From: Peptococcaceae bacterium
Lineage (GTDB): Bacteria > Bacillota > Peptococcia > DRI-13
Reading direction: 5' to 3'
Assembly: GCA_020054815.1 (NCBI GenBank)
Contig: JAIHAN010000002.1
Location: 1 to 57,626 of the forward strand
Length of the DNA stretch: 57,626 nt
Below are positions 18,772-27,977 of this stretch, piece by piece. The number at the start of each line of letters is the position of its first letter. Positions within the stretch are counted from its first letter, which is position 1. The notes beneath the pieces are model-generated. The model made no database searches, had not been told where the DNA came from, and saw only the letters and a list, made by a program, of their open reading frames with translations. The position numbers were made by a program, and so were the translations under genes.

Positions 18772-21195
18772 TTACAGTATACTTTGCGGTTCAATATCGA
18801 TAATTATCCTGGGTTCCAGGGGTAACTCCCCGGCTTTATCCTTAATTAGCCTGGCAAGCTTTTGTAGAAAGGTGAGGTTTTCGCTTTTAAGCAGGAGATG
18901 ATAGCGGTAGCGCCCCCTAATGATAGCAATGGGAGCAGGCGTAGGCCCTAACAATTCGGTTTTATACCGGGAGCTATTTATCTCTATTTTAAGCATTTTC
19001 GCAAAAAATTCCACCCTTTCTACTACTTTTTTCTCAACAAAGCCACTTACTAAGACGCGTGTCAGGTAATGATAAGGGGGATATTGGAGAATTAAGCGAT
19101 TCTGCATTTCCTGTTGAAAGAACAGCCTGTAATCATTTTGCACAACCGTTGGAAAAAGGTAATGTTCCGGGTAATGGGTTTGCACCAGGACTTCTCCCTT
19201 TTTCTCGCCCCGCCCCGCCCTGCCCGCTACCTGGATCAGAAGCTGGAAAGTTCTCTCTGCCGCCTGGAAATCCGGCATATTGAGGAGTGTATCGGCATTG
19301 ATCACTCCCACCAGGGTCACAGCGGGAAAATCAAAACCTTTCGCTACCATCTGGGTGCCTATGAGAATCTGGGCTTTCCCCTCGGCAAACTCTTTGAGAA
19401 TGGCGGCATGACTCCCTTTGTTCTGGGTAGTATCCGTGTCCATCCGCACATAACGGGCCTGGGGGAAGAGTCTACTGCACTCCCGCTCTACCCTTTCCGT
19501 TCCTGTACCAAAAAAACGGATAAAGCCGCTCCCACAGGCAGGACAGCTTCGCGGCACTGTCCTCTTAAAGCCGCAGTAATGGCAGGTTAACACTTGTCCG
19601 GAAGCATGATAGGTTAAGCTAATGCTGCAGTGAGGACACATCAGGGGATGCCCGCACTCCCGGCATAAAACAAAAGTATGATATCCCCGCCTATTGATAA
19701 AAAGAATGGCCTGTTCCCCGGAAGCCAGGACCCTTTTCAGGGAACCAATCAGGGCGCTGCTGAAAAGGCCCGTATTTCCTTCCTTAATTTCTTTTTTCAT
19801 ATCAATAATTGTAATATCCGGTAAGAGATGTTGGCCCGCTCTTTGGGGAAGTTCCAGCAGCCGGTATTGTCCTTCGGTGGCTTTATAAAAGCCCTGCAGG
19901 GAAGGCGTGGCTGATCCAAAAACCAGTGTAGCCTGATAATACTTTGCCAACTCTAAGGCAACCTGCCTGGCATCATAGCGGGGGTCTGGTTCATTCTGTT
20001 TGTAGGTATTCTCATGTTCTTCATCTATGATAATCAAGCCCAAATCGGAAAAAGGTGCAAACACAGCAGATCGGGGACCTAAAATCACCCGGGCCTCTCC
20101 CCCGCGAATCCTCATCCATTCATCATATCTTTCCCCGGCCGATAAGGCACTATGTAGCACAGCTACTTCAGGGCCAAAGGCGTCTAGCAAGATTGAGGTT
20201 ATCTGCGGCGTCAGGGCTATTTCGGGGACAAGATATAAGGTTTGCTTGCCCAGACTCAGGGCCTCCTCCACTGCTTTGAGATAGACCTCTGTCTTCCCAC
20301 TGCCCGTAACCCCAAATAGATAAAAGGTTTGAGAATCCTGCTTTCTGATAGACTCACAGATGGCCTGGCAGGCGGCCTGCTGGTCACCGTTAAGCATGGG
20401 CGGTCTTTTCGTCTCCAGGACCACGCTTTTAGGATCCCGTCCAGCATCTACCTCAAATGTTTCAACCCATCCTTTTTCTTTTAAAGCTTTTAATACAGGG
20501 CTTACACTTTTACCGTCCTTTTGCAGTTCTGAAATAAGTTTCGGGCCTGCCTTTAGCATTTCTATAATTTCAGCCTGGCGCGGCGCCTTTCTCCTGATGG
20601 TCTCCCCATCCTTACACTGGCCTGTTAAACGGACAGCCCTTATCTTTTTGGCAAGAACCCTTGGAGCAAAGACTTTGTTTACCTGCAAACAGCCGGCTTT
20701 CTTAAGGCTTTCCAGGGCAGCTTTAGCCTCTATCCCGTACTTCTCCACGATCTGCCGGCGGGTAATTCCCCGAGCCTCATTATCCATTACTTCTTGAAAG
20801 ATAGCTTTCTCCATTTCGCTTAGAAACAAATGCGCCTCCGGTTTAGCCGGCCCGGGCAGCAAAACCTCCTTTTCTTTCTGCCGGACAGGGGGGGGTAAAA
20901 AAACTTGCACCGCTTTATTTAAGGAACATACATAATAATCTGAAAGCCAGGAAGCCAGCTTAAGCCCAGTAGAACTGAGGAGAGGTCGGTCACTCAATAC
21001 TTCTTTAAGGGGCTTTATCATCTTGAGCTGGGGTTTTTCTTCGTAAATCTTCAGGATAAGGCCCTGCAGCAAGTGCTGGCGGACAGGCACGGAAACCAAA
21101 GAACCTACTTGAGCTTCCACCTTTTCCGGGAGAAGATAGGTATATATTTGGTCATGGTTGCTTTCCGGTTGTAAGATTAAGACATCGCAGAACAT
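18772..21195 (-). CDS. priA: Primosomal protein N' (PriA helicase)
   Basis: GVTGSGKTEVYL, DEEH, C-terminal zinc cysteines (CRECGHPLMCPHCSISL...CHYCG...CPACGS). Confidence 0.95.
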   Translation of the reverse strand: MFCDVLILQPESNHDQIYTYLLPEKVEAQVGSLVSVPVRQHLLQGLILKIYEEKPQLKMIKPLKEVLSDRPLLSSTGLKLASWLSDYYVCSLNKAVQVFLPPPVRQKEKEVLLPGPAKPEAHLFLSEMEKAIFQEVMDNEARGITRRQIVEKYGIEAKAALESLKKAGCLQVNKVFAPRVLAKKIRAVRLTGQCKDGETIRRKAPRQAEIIEMLKAGPKLISELQKDGKSVSPVLKALKEKGWVETFEVDAGRDPKSVVLETKRPPMLNGDQQAACQAICESIRKQDSQTFYLFGVTGSGKTEVYLKAVEEALSLGKQTLYLVPEIALTPQITSILLDAFGPEVAVLHSALSAGERYDEWMRIRGGEARVILGPRSAVFAPFSDLGLIIIDEEHENTYKQNEPDPRYDARQVALELAKYYQATLVFGSATPSLQGFYKATEGQYRLLELPQRAGQHLLPDITIIDMKKEIKEGNTGLFSSALIGSLKRVLASGEQAILFINRRGYHTFVLCRECGHPLMCPHCSISLTYHASGQVLTCHYCGFKRTVPRSCPACGSGFIRFFGTGTERVERECSRLFPQARYVRMDTDTTQNKGSHAAILKEFAEGKAQILIGTQMVAKGFDFPAVTLVGVINADTLLNMPDFQAAERTFQLLIQVAGRAGRGEKKGEVLVQTHYPEHYLFPTVVQNDYRLFFQQEMQNRLILQYPPYHYLTRVLVSGFVEKKVVERVEFFAKMLKIEINSSRYKTELLGPTPAPIAIIRGRYRYHLLLKSENLTFLQKLARLIKDKAGELPLEPRIIIDIEPQSIL

Positions 21196-21247
21196 ACCTT
21201 TTCTCCCTTTATTGAGATTAATTCTTAGTTAATTATAGCATAGTTGC

Positions 21248-21288
21248 CGTTTAAAAAAGCATGGCTTTTGCCATGCTTTTTTAAAGAT
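21248..21288 (-). terminator. metK terminator
   Basis: aaaaaagcatgg-cttttg-ccatgctttttt inverted repeat; overlaps the last metK codons. Confidence 0.75.
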
Positions 21289-22471
21289 TAAAGTATTTCT
21301 TTAATACTTCTACTTTGTCTAAACGTTCCCAGGGCAAATCCAGGTCAAGGCGGCCAAAGTGCCCGTAAGCGGCAGTCTGCTTATAAATGGGCCTGCGCAG
21401 GTCTAATTCCTTGATGATTCCGGCAGGACGCAGGTCAAAAATCTCTTTGATGGCGGCCACAATCTTTTCTTCATCCACTTTGCCTGTTCCCTGGGTATCC
21501 ACCATGATGCTGACAGGATGGGCTACACCGATGGCGTAAGCCAGCTGGATTTCGCATTTATCGGCAAGACCGGCGGCGACAATATTTTTAGCTACGTGCC
21601 GCGCGGCATAAGCAGCAGAACGGTCCACCTTGGTGGGGTCTTTCCCGGAGAAAGCTCCACCGCCGTGACGGGCCATACCGCCGTATGTATCCACAATAAT
21701 CTTTCTTCCCGTTAAGCCCGCATCACCCTGGGGTCCGCCAATGACAAATCTTCCTGTGGGGTTAATAAAGTAGCGGGTCTTCCGGTCAATGAGTTCACCG
21801 GGAACTATGGGAAGAATGACTTCCTCCATGATATCATCCCGAATTTCTTCAGTTTCCACATTAGGGCTGTGCTGGGTAGAAATAACGATGGTATCAACTC
21901 TGACAGGTTTTCCTTCTACATATTCTACCGTAACCTGAGACTTCCCATCAGGACGCAGGTAAGGTATAATTGCTTTCTTTCTCACCTCGGCCAGGCGGCG
22001 GGTCAATTTATGGGCCAGGGAAATGGTCAGGGGCATGTATTCCGGTGTTTCGTTGGTAGCATAACCAAACATCATACCCTGGTCGCCAGCACCGATGGCT
22101 TCGATCTGGGCATCGCTCATTTCCCCTGTTTTAGCTTCCAGGGCTTTATCCACTCCCATGGCAATGTCCGGAGATTGTTCATCAATAGAGGTTAGGACAG
22201 CACAAGTATCGCCATCAAACCCATATTTAGCTCTGGTATACCCGATATCCTTGATGGTCTGGCGTACCAGCTTGGGAATATCCACATAACACTTGGTGGT
22301 TATTTCCCCCATGACCAGGACAAGACCGGTAGTAACAGAAGTTTCACAGGCGACCCGGGCCATAGGGTCTTCGGCAATGATGGCATCAAGCACAGCATCT
22401 GATATCTGGTCGGCAATTTTATCGGGATGGCCTTCCGTAACAGATTCAGAGGTAAATAATTTTTTCACCAA
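21281..22471 (-). CDS. metK: S-adenosylmethionine synthetase
   Basis: [52 protein letters not shown]. Confidence 0.97.
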   Translation of the reverse strand: MVKKLFTSESVTEGHPDKIADQISDAVLDAIIAEDPMARVACETSVTTGLVLVMGEITTKCYVDIPKLVRQTIKDIGYTRAKYGFDGDTCAVLTSIDEQSPDIAMGVDKALEAKTGEMSDAQIEAIGAGDQGMMFGYATNETPEYMPLTISLAHKLTRRLAEVRKKAIIPYLRPDGKSQVTVEYVEGKPVRVDTIVISTQHSPNVETEEIRDDIMEEVILPIVPGELIDRKTRYFINPTGRFVIGGPQGDAGLTGRKIIVDTYGGMARHGGGAFSGKDPTKVDRSAAYAARHVAKNIVAAGLADKCEIQLAYAIGVAHPVSIMVDTQGTGKVDEEKIVAAIKEIFDLRPAGIIKELDLRRPIYKQTAAYGHFGRLDLDLPWERLDKVEVLKKYFNL

Positions 22472-22477
22472 ATTAAC

Positions 22478-23683
22478 TCACTCCTCAGTTTTGTTTAAAT
22501 GTTTTGCAGCTACCAGAAGAATCTCACGGGCTGCCTCTTCTTTATCCATTTGCGGGAAACTCTTTATTTGCCCATTAGGGAAGACCAGGGAAATAATATT
22601 GGTGTCCACACCAAACCCTGCGCCGGGTTGGGTCAGGTCGTTGGCCACTATAAAGTCCAGGTTTTTCCGTTTGGCTTTCTCTGCCGCATAGGCTAAAACA
22701 TTATTAGTTTCCGCGGCAAATCCGATTAAAATACGACTTCCCTTATTTTGACCCAACTCAGCCAGGATATCAGGATTCCGTTCCAGTTCCAGCACCATTT
22801 CGCCGGGCTGCTTTTTAATTTTGTGTTCTGCTGAATTTTTCGGCCGGTAATCGGCTACGGCCGCCGCCTTGATGACGATATCCTGATTTTCATAAGTTTT
22901 TAGCACAATATCATGCATCTCCCGGGCCGATTCAATATTAATCCGTTTTACCCCCGGAAAAGGCCGGAGGCTGGTGGGACCGCTGATTAAGGTTACTTCA
23001 GCTCCCAAAAGATAAGCCTGTTTGGCCAGGGCATAGCCCATCTTGCCTGAACTCCGGTTGGTAATATAACGTACGGGATCGAGGTTTTCCCGGGTAGGCC
23101 CCGCCGTGATTAATACTTTCTTCCCTTTTAAAGGCTTGTCCCGAACCAGGAGTTCCTCGGCCTTAGCCAGGATGTCCTCCAATTCAGCCAGGCGTCCCTG
23201 TCCCTGATAGCCGCAGGCTAAATCACCAAACCCCGGCTCGACAAAATGATAGTTTAATTCCTTTAATTTTTTAATATTTTCCTGGGTAATAGGATTTAAA
23301 TACATATTCACATTCATGGCCGGGGCAATTAACACGGGAGCCCTGGTGGCCATGACAGTTGTACTCAAAAAGTCATCGGCTATGCCGTGGCTGATCTTCC
23401 CGATCGTATTGGCGGAAGCGGGAACAATCATAAACAAATCTGCCCTGTCAGCGAGGGAGATATGCTCCACATTCCACTGACGGGGCTCTGCAAACATATC
23501 AGTATACACTGGATTACGGGAAAGGGTTTGTAAAGTGAGGGGCGTGATAAATTCCCGGGCCGACCTGGTCATAATACAGTAGACCTGGGCCCCTTTTTTA
23601 CAGAGACGGCTTACCAAATCCGCCGCTTTATAAGCTGCTATCCCTCCCGTAATACCCACAATAATTACTTTATCTTGAAACAC
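22478..23683 (-). CDS. coaBC: Phosphopantothenoylcysteine decarboxylase / phosphopantothenate-cysteine ligase
   Basis: GITGGIAAYKAADLVSRL, APAMNVNMY, TAGPTRENLDPVRYITNRSSGKMGYALA. Confidence 0.96.
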   Translation of the reverse strand: MFQDKVIIVGITGGIAAYKAADLVSRLCKKGAQVYCIMTRSAREFITPLTLQTLSRNPVYTDMFAEPRQWNVEHISLADRADLFMIVPASANTIGKISHGIADDFLSTTVMATRAPVLIAPAMNVNMYLNPITQENIKKLKELNYHFVEPGFGDLACGYQGQGRLAELEDILAKAEELLVRDKPLKGKKVLITAGPTRENLDPVRYITNRSSGKMGYALAKQAYLLGAEVTLISGPTSLRPFPGVKRINIESAREMHDIVLKTYENQDIVIKAAAVADYRPKNSAEHKIKKQPGEMVLELERNPDILAELGQNKGSRILIGFAAETNNVLAYAAEKAKRKNLDFIVANDLTQPGAGFGVDTNIISLVFPNGQIKSFPQMDKEEAAREILLVAAKHLNKTEE

Positions 23684-23695
23684 AACAAAACCTCC

Positions 23696-23911
23696 CTACT
23701 TAATACCACCCTTGGGAGATTCCACATTTATTTTACCGGCAGCAATTTCCTCCAGAGCAATAGAGACCGGCTTGTTTGCTTCATTAGGTGTAACATTGAT
23801 TAGTGCTTCAGCACCGTCTGTTAATAACCTGGCCCTTTTGGCGGCAGCCACCACAAGAGCATACTTGGATTCCATTTTCCCCATTAATATATCCAGCGAG
23901 GGTTGGCGCAT
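23696..23911 (-). CDS. rpoZ: DNA-directed RNA polymerase omega subunit
   Basis: KYALVVAAAKRARLLTDG...NKPVSIALEEIAAGKI. Confidence 0.92.
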   Translation of the reverse strand: MRQPSLDILMGKMESKYALVVAAAKRARLLTDGAEALINVTPNEANKPVSIALEEIAAGKINVESPKGGIK

Positions 23912-23914
23912 GGT

Positions 23915-24523
23915 CTACACCTCCATATTAATTAGTTTACACATTCTTGATGAGCGGCATCTTTCCGCTACGATAATAGCGCGGACCTTTTCTACTGCGC
24001 TGGGTACTTCATCATTTACCACAATATAATCGTAGTCCTGCAGGTGAGACATTTCCTCAGAGACTTGACTCATACGTTTTTCTATTTCTGAAGGATCCTC
24101 TGTACCACGGCAGGTTATGCGTCTAATCAGTTCTTGCAGGGAGGGCGGCACCACGAAGATAAAGATTCCCTCAGGCATCTTTTGCTTAACCTGAAGAGCC
24201 CCCTGGATATCAATCTCCAAAATACAGTCTTTGCCCGCCTGAAGAATTTCCTCCACATACTGGCGGGGTGTGCCGTAATAGTTACCATAGACTTGGGCCC
24301 ATTCCAAAAAGGCATCTTGAGCAATAAGCTTTTTGAATTCTTCTTCTGTAGTAAAAAAATAATGTCTGCCTTCCACCTCACCTGGCCGGGGTTTCCGGGT
24401 AGTGGTAGAAACGGAATATACAATATCATTATAGTGATTAAAAAGCTCACGGCAAATGGTGCCTTTGCCGACTCCTGAGGGACCAGAGATGACAATCAAT
24501 AAACCTTTTTTAGGGTCATGCAT
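23915..24523 (-). CDS. gmk: Guanylate kinase
   Basis: ISGPSGVGKGTICREL, STTTRKPRPGEVEGRHYFF. Confidence 0.96.
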   Translation of the reverse strand: MHDPKKGLLIVISGPSGVGKGTICRELFNHYNDIVYSVSTTTRKPRPGEVEGRHYFFTTEEEFKKLIAQDAFLEWAQVYGNYYGTPRQYVEEILQAGKDCILEIDIQGALQVKQKMPEGIFIFVVPPSLQELIRRITCRGTEDPSEIEKRMSQVSEEMSHLQDYDYIVVNDEVPSAVEKVRAIIVAERCRSSRMCKLINMEV

Positions 24524-24534
24524 AATTTTTCCCC

Positions 24535-24807
24535 TTATAATGAAGCTTCCTCACCATGAGTTGTATCTTTAGCATTTAGCCGGTGAGCTACCGTTTCCGG
24601 CTGCACAGCCGAGAGTACCACGTGGTCACTGTCAGTAATGACAACAGCTCTGGTCCGGCGCCCGTATGTGGCATCGATGAGCATACCCCTGTCTCTTGCT
24701 TCTTGAATTATTCTTTTGATGGGAGCCGATTCGGGGCTAACGATAGCAACTATCCGGTTAGCCGAAACAATATTACCAAACCCAATATTAATCAACTTAA
24801 TATCCAT
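24535..24807 (-). CDS. remA: RemA-family extracellular matrix regulator (DUF370)
   Basis: [60 protein letters not shown]; start trimmed to 24807. Confidence 0.93.
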   Translation of the reverse strand: MDIKLINIGFGNIVSANRIVAIVSPESAPIKRIIQEARDRGMLIDATYGRRTRAVVITDSDHVVLSAVQPETVAHRLNAKDTTHGEEASL

Positions 24808-24823
24808 GATGATACCCTCCCGC

Positions 24824-25702
24824 TTACTCAATATTTTGTACCTGTTCACGCATCTTCTCCAGTTCACTTTTAACTTCCACCACATACTGGGTTATCTCCA
24901 GGTCATTGGCCTTGGAGCCGATGGTATTGATTTCCCTGTTTAATTCCTGGAGCAGGAAATCCAGCTTTCGACCAACGGGGTTGTTTTCCTGTAAAATGCC
25001 GGCAAATTGGGAAAGATGGCTTTCCATTCTTACCAGTTCTTCGTTAATACTGCTTCTATCGGCAAAAAGGGCTACTTCCATGGTTAGACGGTTCTCATCT
25101 ATCTTAACATCATCCAGCAGTTCTTTTAACCGGCTCTGCAGTTTTTCCCGGTACAGGGTCACAACCTTGGGACTTTTTTCGCACAATTTTACATGGAGGG
25201 CCTTGATATCTTTTAAGCGCTCGAGCAGGTCAAGATGAAGTTTTTCCCCTTCCTTTTCCCGCATGCTCATTAAAGCATCGGCAGCTTGACTCAAGGCAGG
25301 CAACATATCCTGCCAGATAATTTCCAAATCCTCTTCTTCCTCTTCAACTTTTAAGACGTTAGGAAGTTGGGCCAGTTGAATAACACCCACATCCAGGAAG
25401 GTTTCAGTAATTCCTGCCAATTCCTTCAATGCTTTATAATACGCTAAGGCCAATTCTTTGTCAACCTGAACATCCCGGGGTTTGGTAACAGCCTCATCAA
25501 CTTTCATAAATACTTCAATACGTCCCCGTGAAATCCGGCTCAAAATGTACCGTCGAACGGCGTCCTCTAACAAATTATACTGTCGCGGCATTTTTACCAG
25601 CACTTCATTATACCTATGATTCACTGATTTAATTTCCACAACCACATGCTTTAATTTTCCCGCATGTTCACCGCGACCGAAGCCTGTCATACTCTTAATC
25701 AA
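24824..25702 (-). CDS. YicC/YloC-family endoribonuclease
   Basis: [12 protein letters not shown]...[13 protein letters not shown]...[12 protein letters not shown]. Confidence 0.93.
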   Translation of the reverse strand: MIKSMTGFGRGEHAGKLKHVVVEIKSVNHRYNEVLVKMPRQYNLLEDAVRRYILSRISRGRIEVFMKVDEAVTKPRDVQVDKELALAYYKALKELAGITETFLDVGVIQLAQLPNVLKVEEEEEDLEIIWQDMLPALSQAADALMSMREKEGEKLHLDLLERLKDIKALHVKLCEKSPKVVTLYREKLQSRLKELLDDVKIDENRLTMEVALFADRSSINEELVRMESHLSQFAGILQENNPVGRKLDFLLQELNREINTIGSKANDLEITQYVVEVKSELEKMREQVQNIE

Positions 25703-25857
25703 TCAGTTCACCCTCGCTTTATATCCTTACTATTATTAACCATTTTGGTATAAAAGTTTCTATTCTACTTTTTAAAGTATTATTCCTCCCTCATCACTCA
25801 GAAAAAAAACTGCTGCAAAATTTGCAGCAATACAATGTCAATATTATTTACTTAAGG

Positions 25858-25892
25858 ACTAGCAACTAGCAACTAACAACTACCAACTAATA
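25858..25892. repeat. AACTAGC/AACTAAC/AACTACC heptamer repeat
   Basis: ctagcaactagcaactaacaactaccaactaa. Confidence 0.6.
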
Positions 25893-26255
25893 AAATGACA
25901 GGCGCTCATTCATCAACTGCTGGCGTCCGGCGGCAAACCAGGGACTGGAATAAAGGGCGGGTGCACGTTTAATATTGGTGATCCGGTAAGTACTTCCCGA
26001 TGCCAACCCATAGGCAAAAATTGCAGCAGAAATTACAGCAGCAATCTCCGTATCATCTTCCTCAATTTTAGCCGCTGCCACCTGAGCAGGAGCTGCCTTC
26101 ATCCCAGCTTCAGGCTTCTTAATTTGCTTTGACGAAAACAGCGCTTTAACTGCATATTCCAGGAAACTAATCATAAGACTTAAACCATAGAGGGCAACAA
26201 AAACCACACCCATTCCTATTAAAGCCACCGTCAAACCAAAAATTAATGTTTGCAC
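25887..26255 (-). CDS. OadG-like sodium-pump decarboxylase gamma subunit (copy 1)
   Basis: N-terminal TM (FGLTVALIGMGVVFVALYGL), charged linker, IAAVISAAIFAY; C-terminal tail shared with 26572..26952. Confidence 0.75.
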   Translation of the reverse strand: MQTLIFGLTVALIGMGVVFVALYGLSLMISFLEYAVKALFSSKQIKKPEAGMKAAPAQVAAAKIEEDDTEIAAVISAAIFAYGLASGSTYRITNIKRAPALYSSPWFAAGRQQLMNERLSFY

Positions 26256-26329
26256 TTTTTCCCCCCCTTTCTTATTCAGATGACTTTTTTAAATCCCTTT
26301 ATCTCTCTTTAGGGAAAAACAGTCATACA

Positions 26330-26440
26330 AAGAAAAAACCGCCCCGAACACAGTACAAGCACTTATCAAAGTACTTCCACCATGCTGCATAGGCGGGTTT
26401 GCCTTCATGAGGAAAGACCACGTCTACCTCGCAAGGGAAG
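26330..26440 (-). promoter_or_regulatory. Candidate structured cis-regulatory RNA leader/terminator upstream of OadG-like copy 1
   Basis: CCTTGCGAGGTAGACG (26421-26436, minus) identical to the 5813-5828 motif; TACAAGCACTTAT (plus notation) shared; ends in GGGGCGGTTTTTT pairing with ACCCGCC. Confidence 0.6.
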
Positions 26441-26571
26441 GCTATTTACATTGACTTAGTCAGCTAACCTGACTGGCTAAGGAGCAACTCATAGCAATAT
26501 ATTTTATTCTTCATTTGATTGTTAATTCCTGTCAGGCCACTTCAAGAATAAATCATCTTCTTTCGACATTT

Positions 26572-26952
26572 TTACCCGTAGTAACTAAGTCTTTCCTGCA
26601 TGATTTGCTGGCGCCCGGCAGTTTGCCAAGCATTATTGAGACGAGCAGGTAACCTTTTAATGGTTGTGATACGATATTGTTTTTCATCGAGAGCAGCATA
26701 TTGTGCAATAGCAGCGGCTATAACCGCAATAATTTCCAAGTCATATTCCTCATTTGTCGCAGCAACTTCGACTATTTCTTCTTTTGTTAGTCTTTTCTCC
26801 ACTGTCATTTCAGTTTTAACCGGCTTTTCTGGCTTCTTGGTCAAAGAGTTAACCGATTTTGAAAGTAAAACGATGCAGACATTGATAAATAGCAAGACAC
26901 TGAAAACTACCCCGATTCCAATGAGAGCTACGCCTAAGCCAAATCCGAACAT
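26572..26952 (-). CDS. OadG-like sodium-pump decarboxylase gamma subunit (copy 2)
   Basis: FGLGVALIGIGVVFSVLLF...IIAVIAAAIAQY...RQQIMQERLSYYG; paralogue of copy 1. Confidence 0.75.
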   Translation of the reverse strand: MFGFGLGVALIGIGVVFSVLLFINVCIVLLSKSVNSLTKKPEKPVKTEMTVEKRLTKEEIVEVAATNEEYDLEIIAVIAAAIAQYAALDEKQYRITTIKRLPARLNNAWQTAGRQQIMQERLSYYG

Positions 26953-27043
26953 TCCCTCATCACTCCAACTTACAACTTATTTTTATTATATAATATGTAT
27001 TCTCCCTAAAGTTGGATTTTACCTTCTTTTTTAGTAAAAAAAA

Positions 27044-27070
27044 AACGGAGTTTGAACTCCGGGGATGTAT
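27044..27070 (-). terminator. dapF terminator
   Basis: ccggagtt-caa-actccgttttttttt on the minus strand. Confidence 0.7.
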
Positions 27071-27113
27071 ACTAAAATTCAACTTTTCCTAAATGTTTTC
27101 CAAACGGGCGATA

Positions 27114-27977
27114 CTATTTTATTAACGAAACATCCTTGACTTCACCGGCAAAGACTGTTTGGGCAGGGCCAGTCATATACACATGGTTATTCAGAGCCCA
27201 TTCAATATTCAGGGTGCCGCCTGGTAAATGTATTTTAGCCTTGCGGCCTGTCTTGTTATTCAGAACAGCGGCGACCAAGGATGCACAAGCACCTGTACCA
27301 CAAGCGAGAGTGAGACCTGCACCCCTTTCCCAAACCCGCATCTTCATTTCCCGGTCGTTGAGGACCTCAATAAAGTGTACATTGGTTTTCCTGGGAAATA
27401 CTGGGTGGCATTCAATGGCTGGTCCGTATTTTTCCAGGTCAATTCTTTCCACATCATCCACGAAAATTATACAGTGGGGGACCCCTAAAAGAAGTGCCGT
27501 CACATAAAATACGGTATCCAGCACCGGCAGAGGTTCGTTGATGGCTCGTCCTTTAGGCCCGGACATGGGAACCTTTTCCCTTTCCAGGGAAGGTTCCCCC
27601 ATATCCACCGTAACCGCGGTAACTTTCCCATCCCGGAGGACCAGCCGGGGCAGCATCACCCCGGCCAGGGTTTCCACCGTAAAACTTTCCTTATGTACCA
27701 ATCCCTCTTCGAAGGCATATTTAGCAAAACAGCGAATGGCATTCCCGCACATTTCACCTTCGCTGCCGTCAGAATTGAAATATCTCATCCTGATATCAGC
27801 CTTTTCCGAAGGGAGAAGGAAAACCAATCCATCAGCCCCTATGCCAAAATGGCGGTCACACAAATTTTGCGCAGTTAAAGGGATGTTTGGGGGCATCTGT
27901 TCCTTAAACCCGTTTACCAAAATAAAATCGTTTCCTATTCCGTGCATTTTTACAAACTTCACTGGTGAACACCTCAC
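27114..27977 (-). CDS. dapF: Diaminopimelate epimerase
   Basis: VKFVKMHGIGNDFILVNG, GEMCGNAIRCFAKY, ACGTGACAS. Confidence 0.96.
   Translation of the reverse strand: MRCSPVKFVKMHGIGNDFILVNGFKEQMPPNIPLTAQNLCDRHFGIGADGLVFLLPSEKADIRMRYFNSDGSEGEMCGNAIRCFAKYAFEEGLVHKESFTVETLAGVMLPRLVLRDGKVTAVTVDMGEPSLEREKVPMSGPKGRAINEPLPVLDTVFYVTALLLGVPHCIIFVDDVERIDLEKYGPAIECHPVFPRKTNVHFIEVLNDREMKMRVWERGAGLTLACGTGACASLVAAVLNNKTGRKAKIHLPGGTLNIEWALNNHVYMTGPAQTVFAGEVKDVSLIK

Noticed and set aside
20027-20797. Plus-strand ORFs within priA and other housekeeping genes
   Set aside because: Antisense shadows with no recognisable domains.
24808-24885. N-terminal extension of remA in the ORF track
   Set aside because: [12 protein letters not shown]... 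overlaps the yicC 3' end and is absent from the RemA/DUF370 family start.
26354-26436. c-di-AMP (ydaO)-type riboswitch on the plus strand, prompted by CTACCTCGCAAGG resembling the ydaO 3' end
   Set aside because: The downstream genes and the U-tract terminator are on the minus strand, and other ydaO consensus blocks were not found.
27977-27977. ATPase/dapF one-base overlap as unusual
   Set aside because: Ordinary translational coupling overlap in compact operons.
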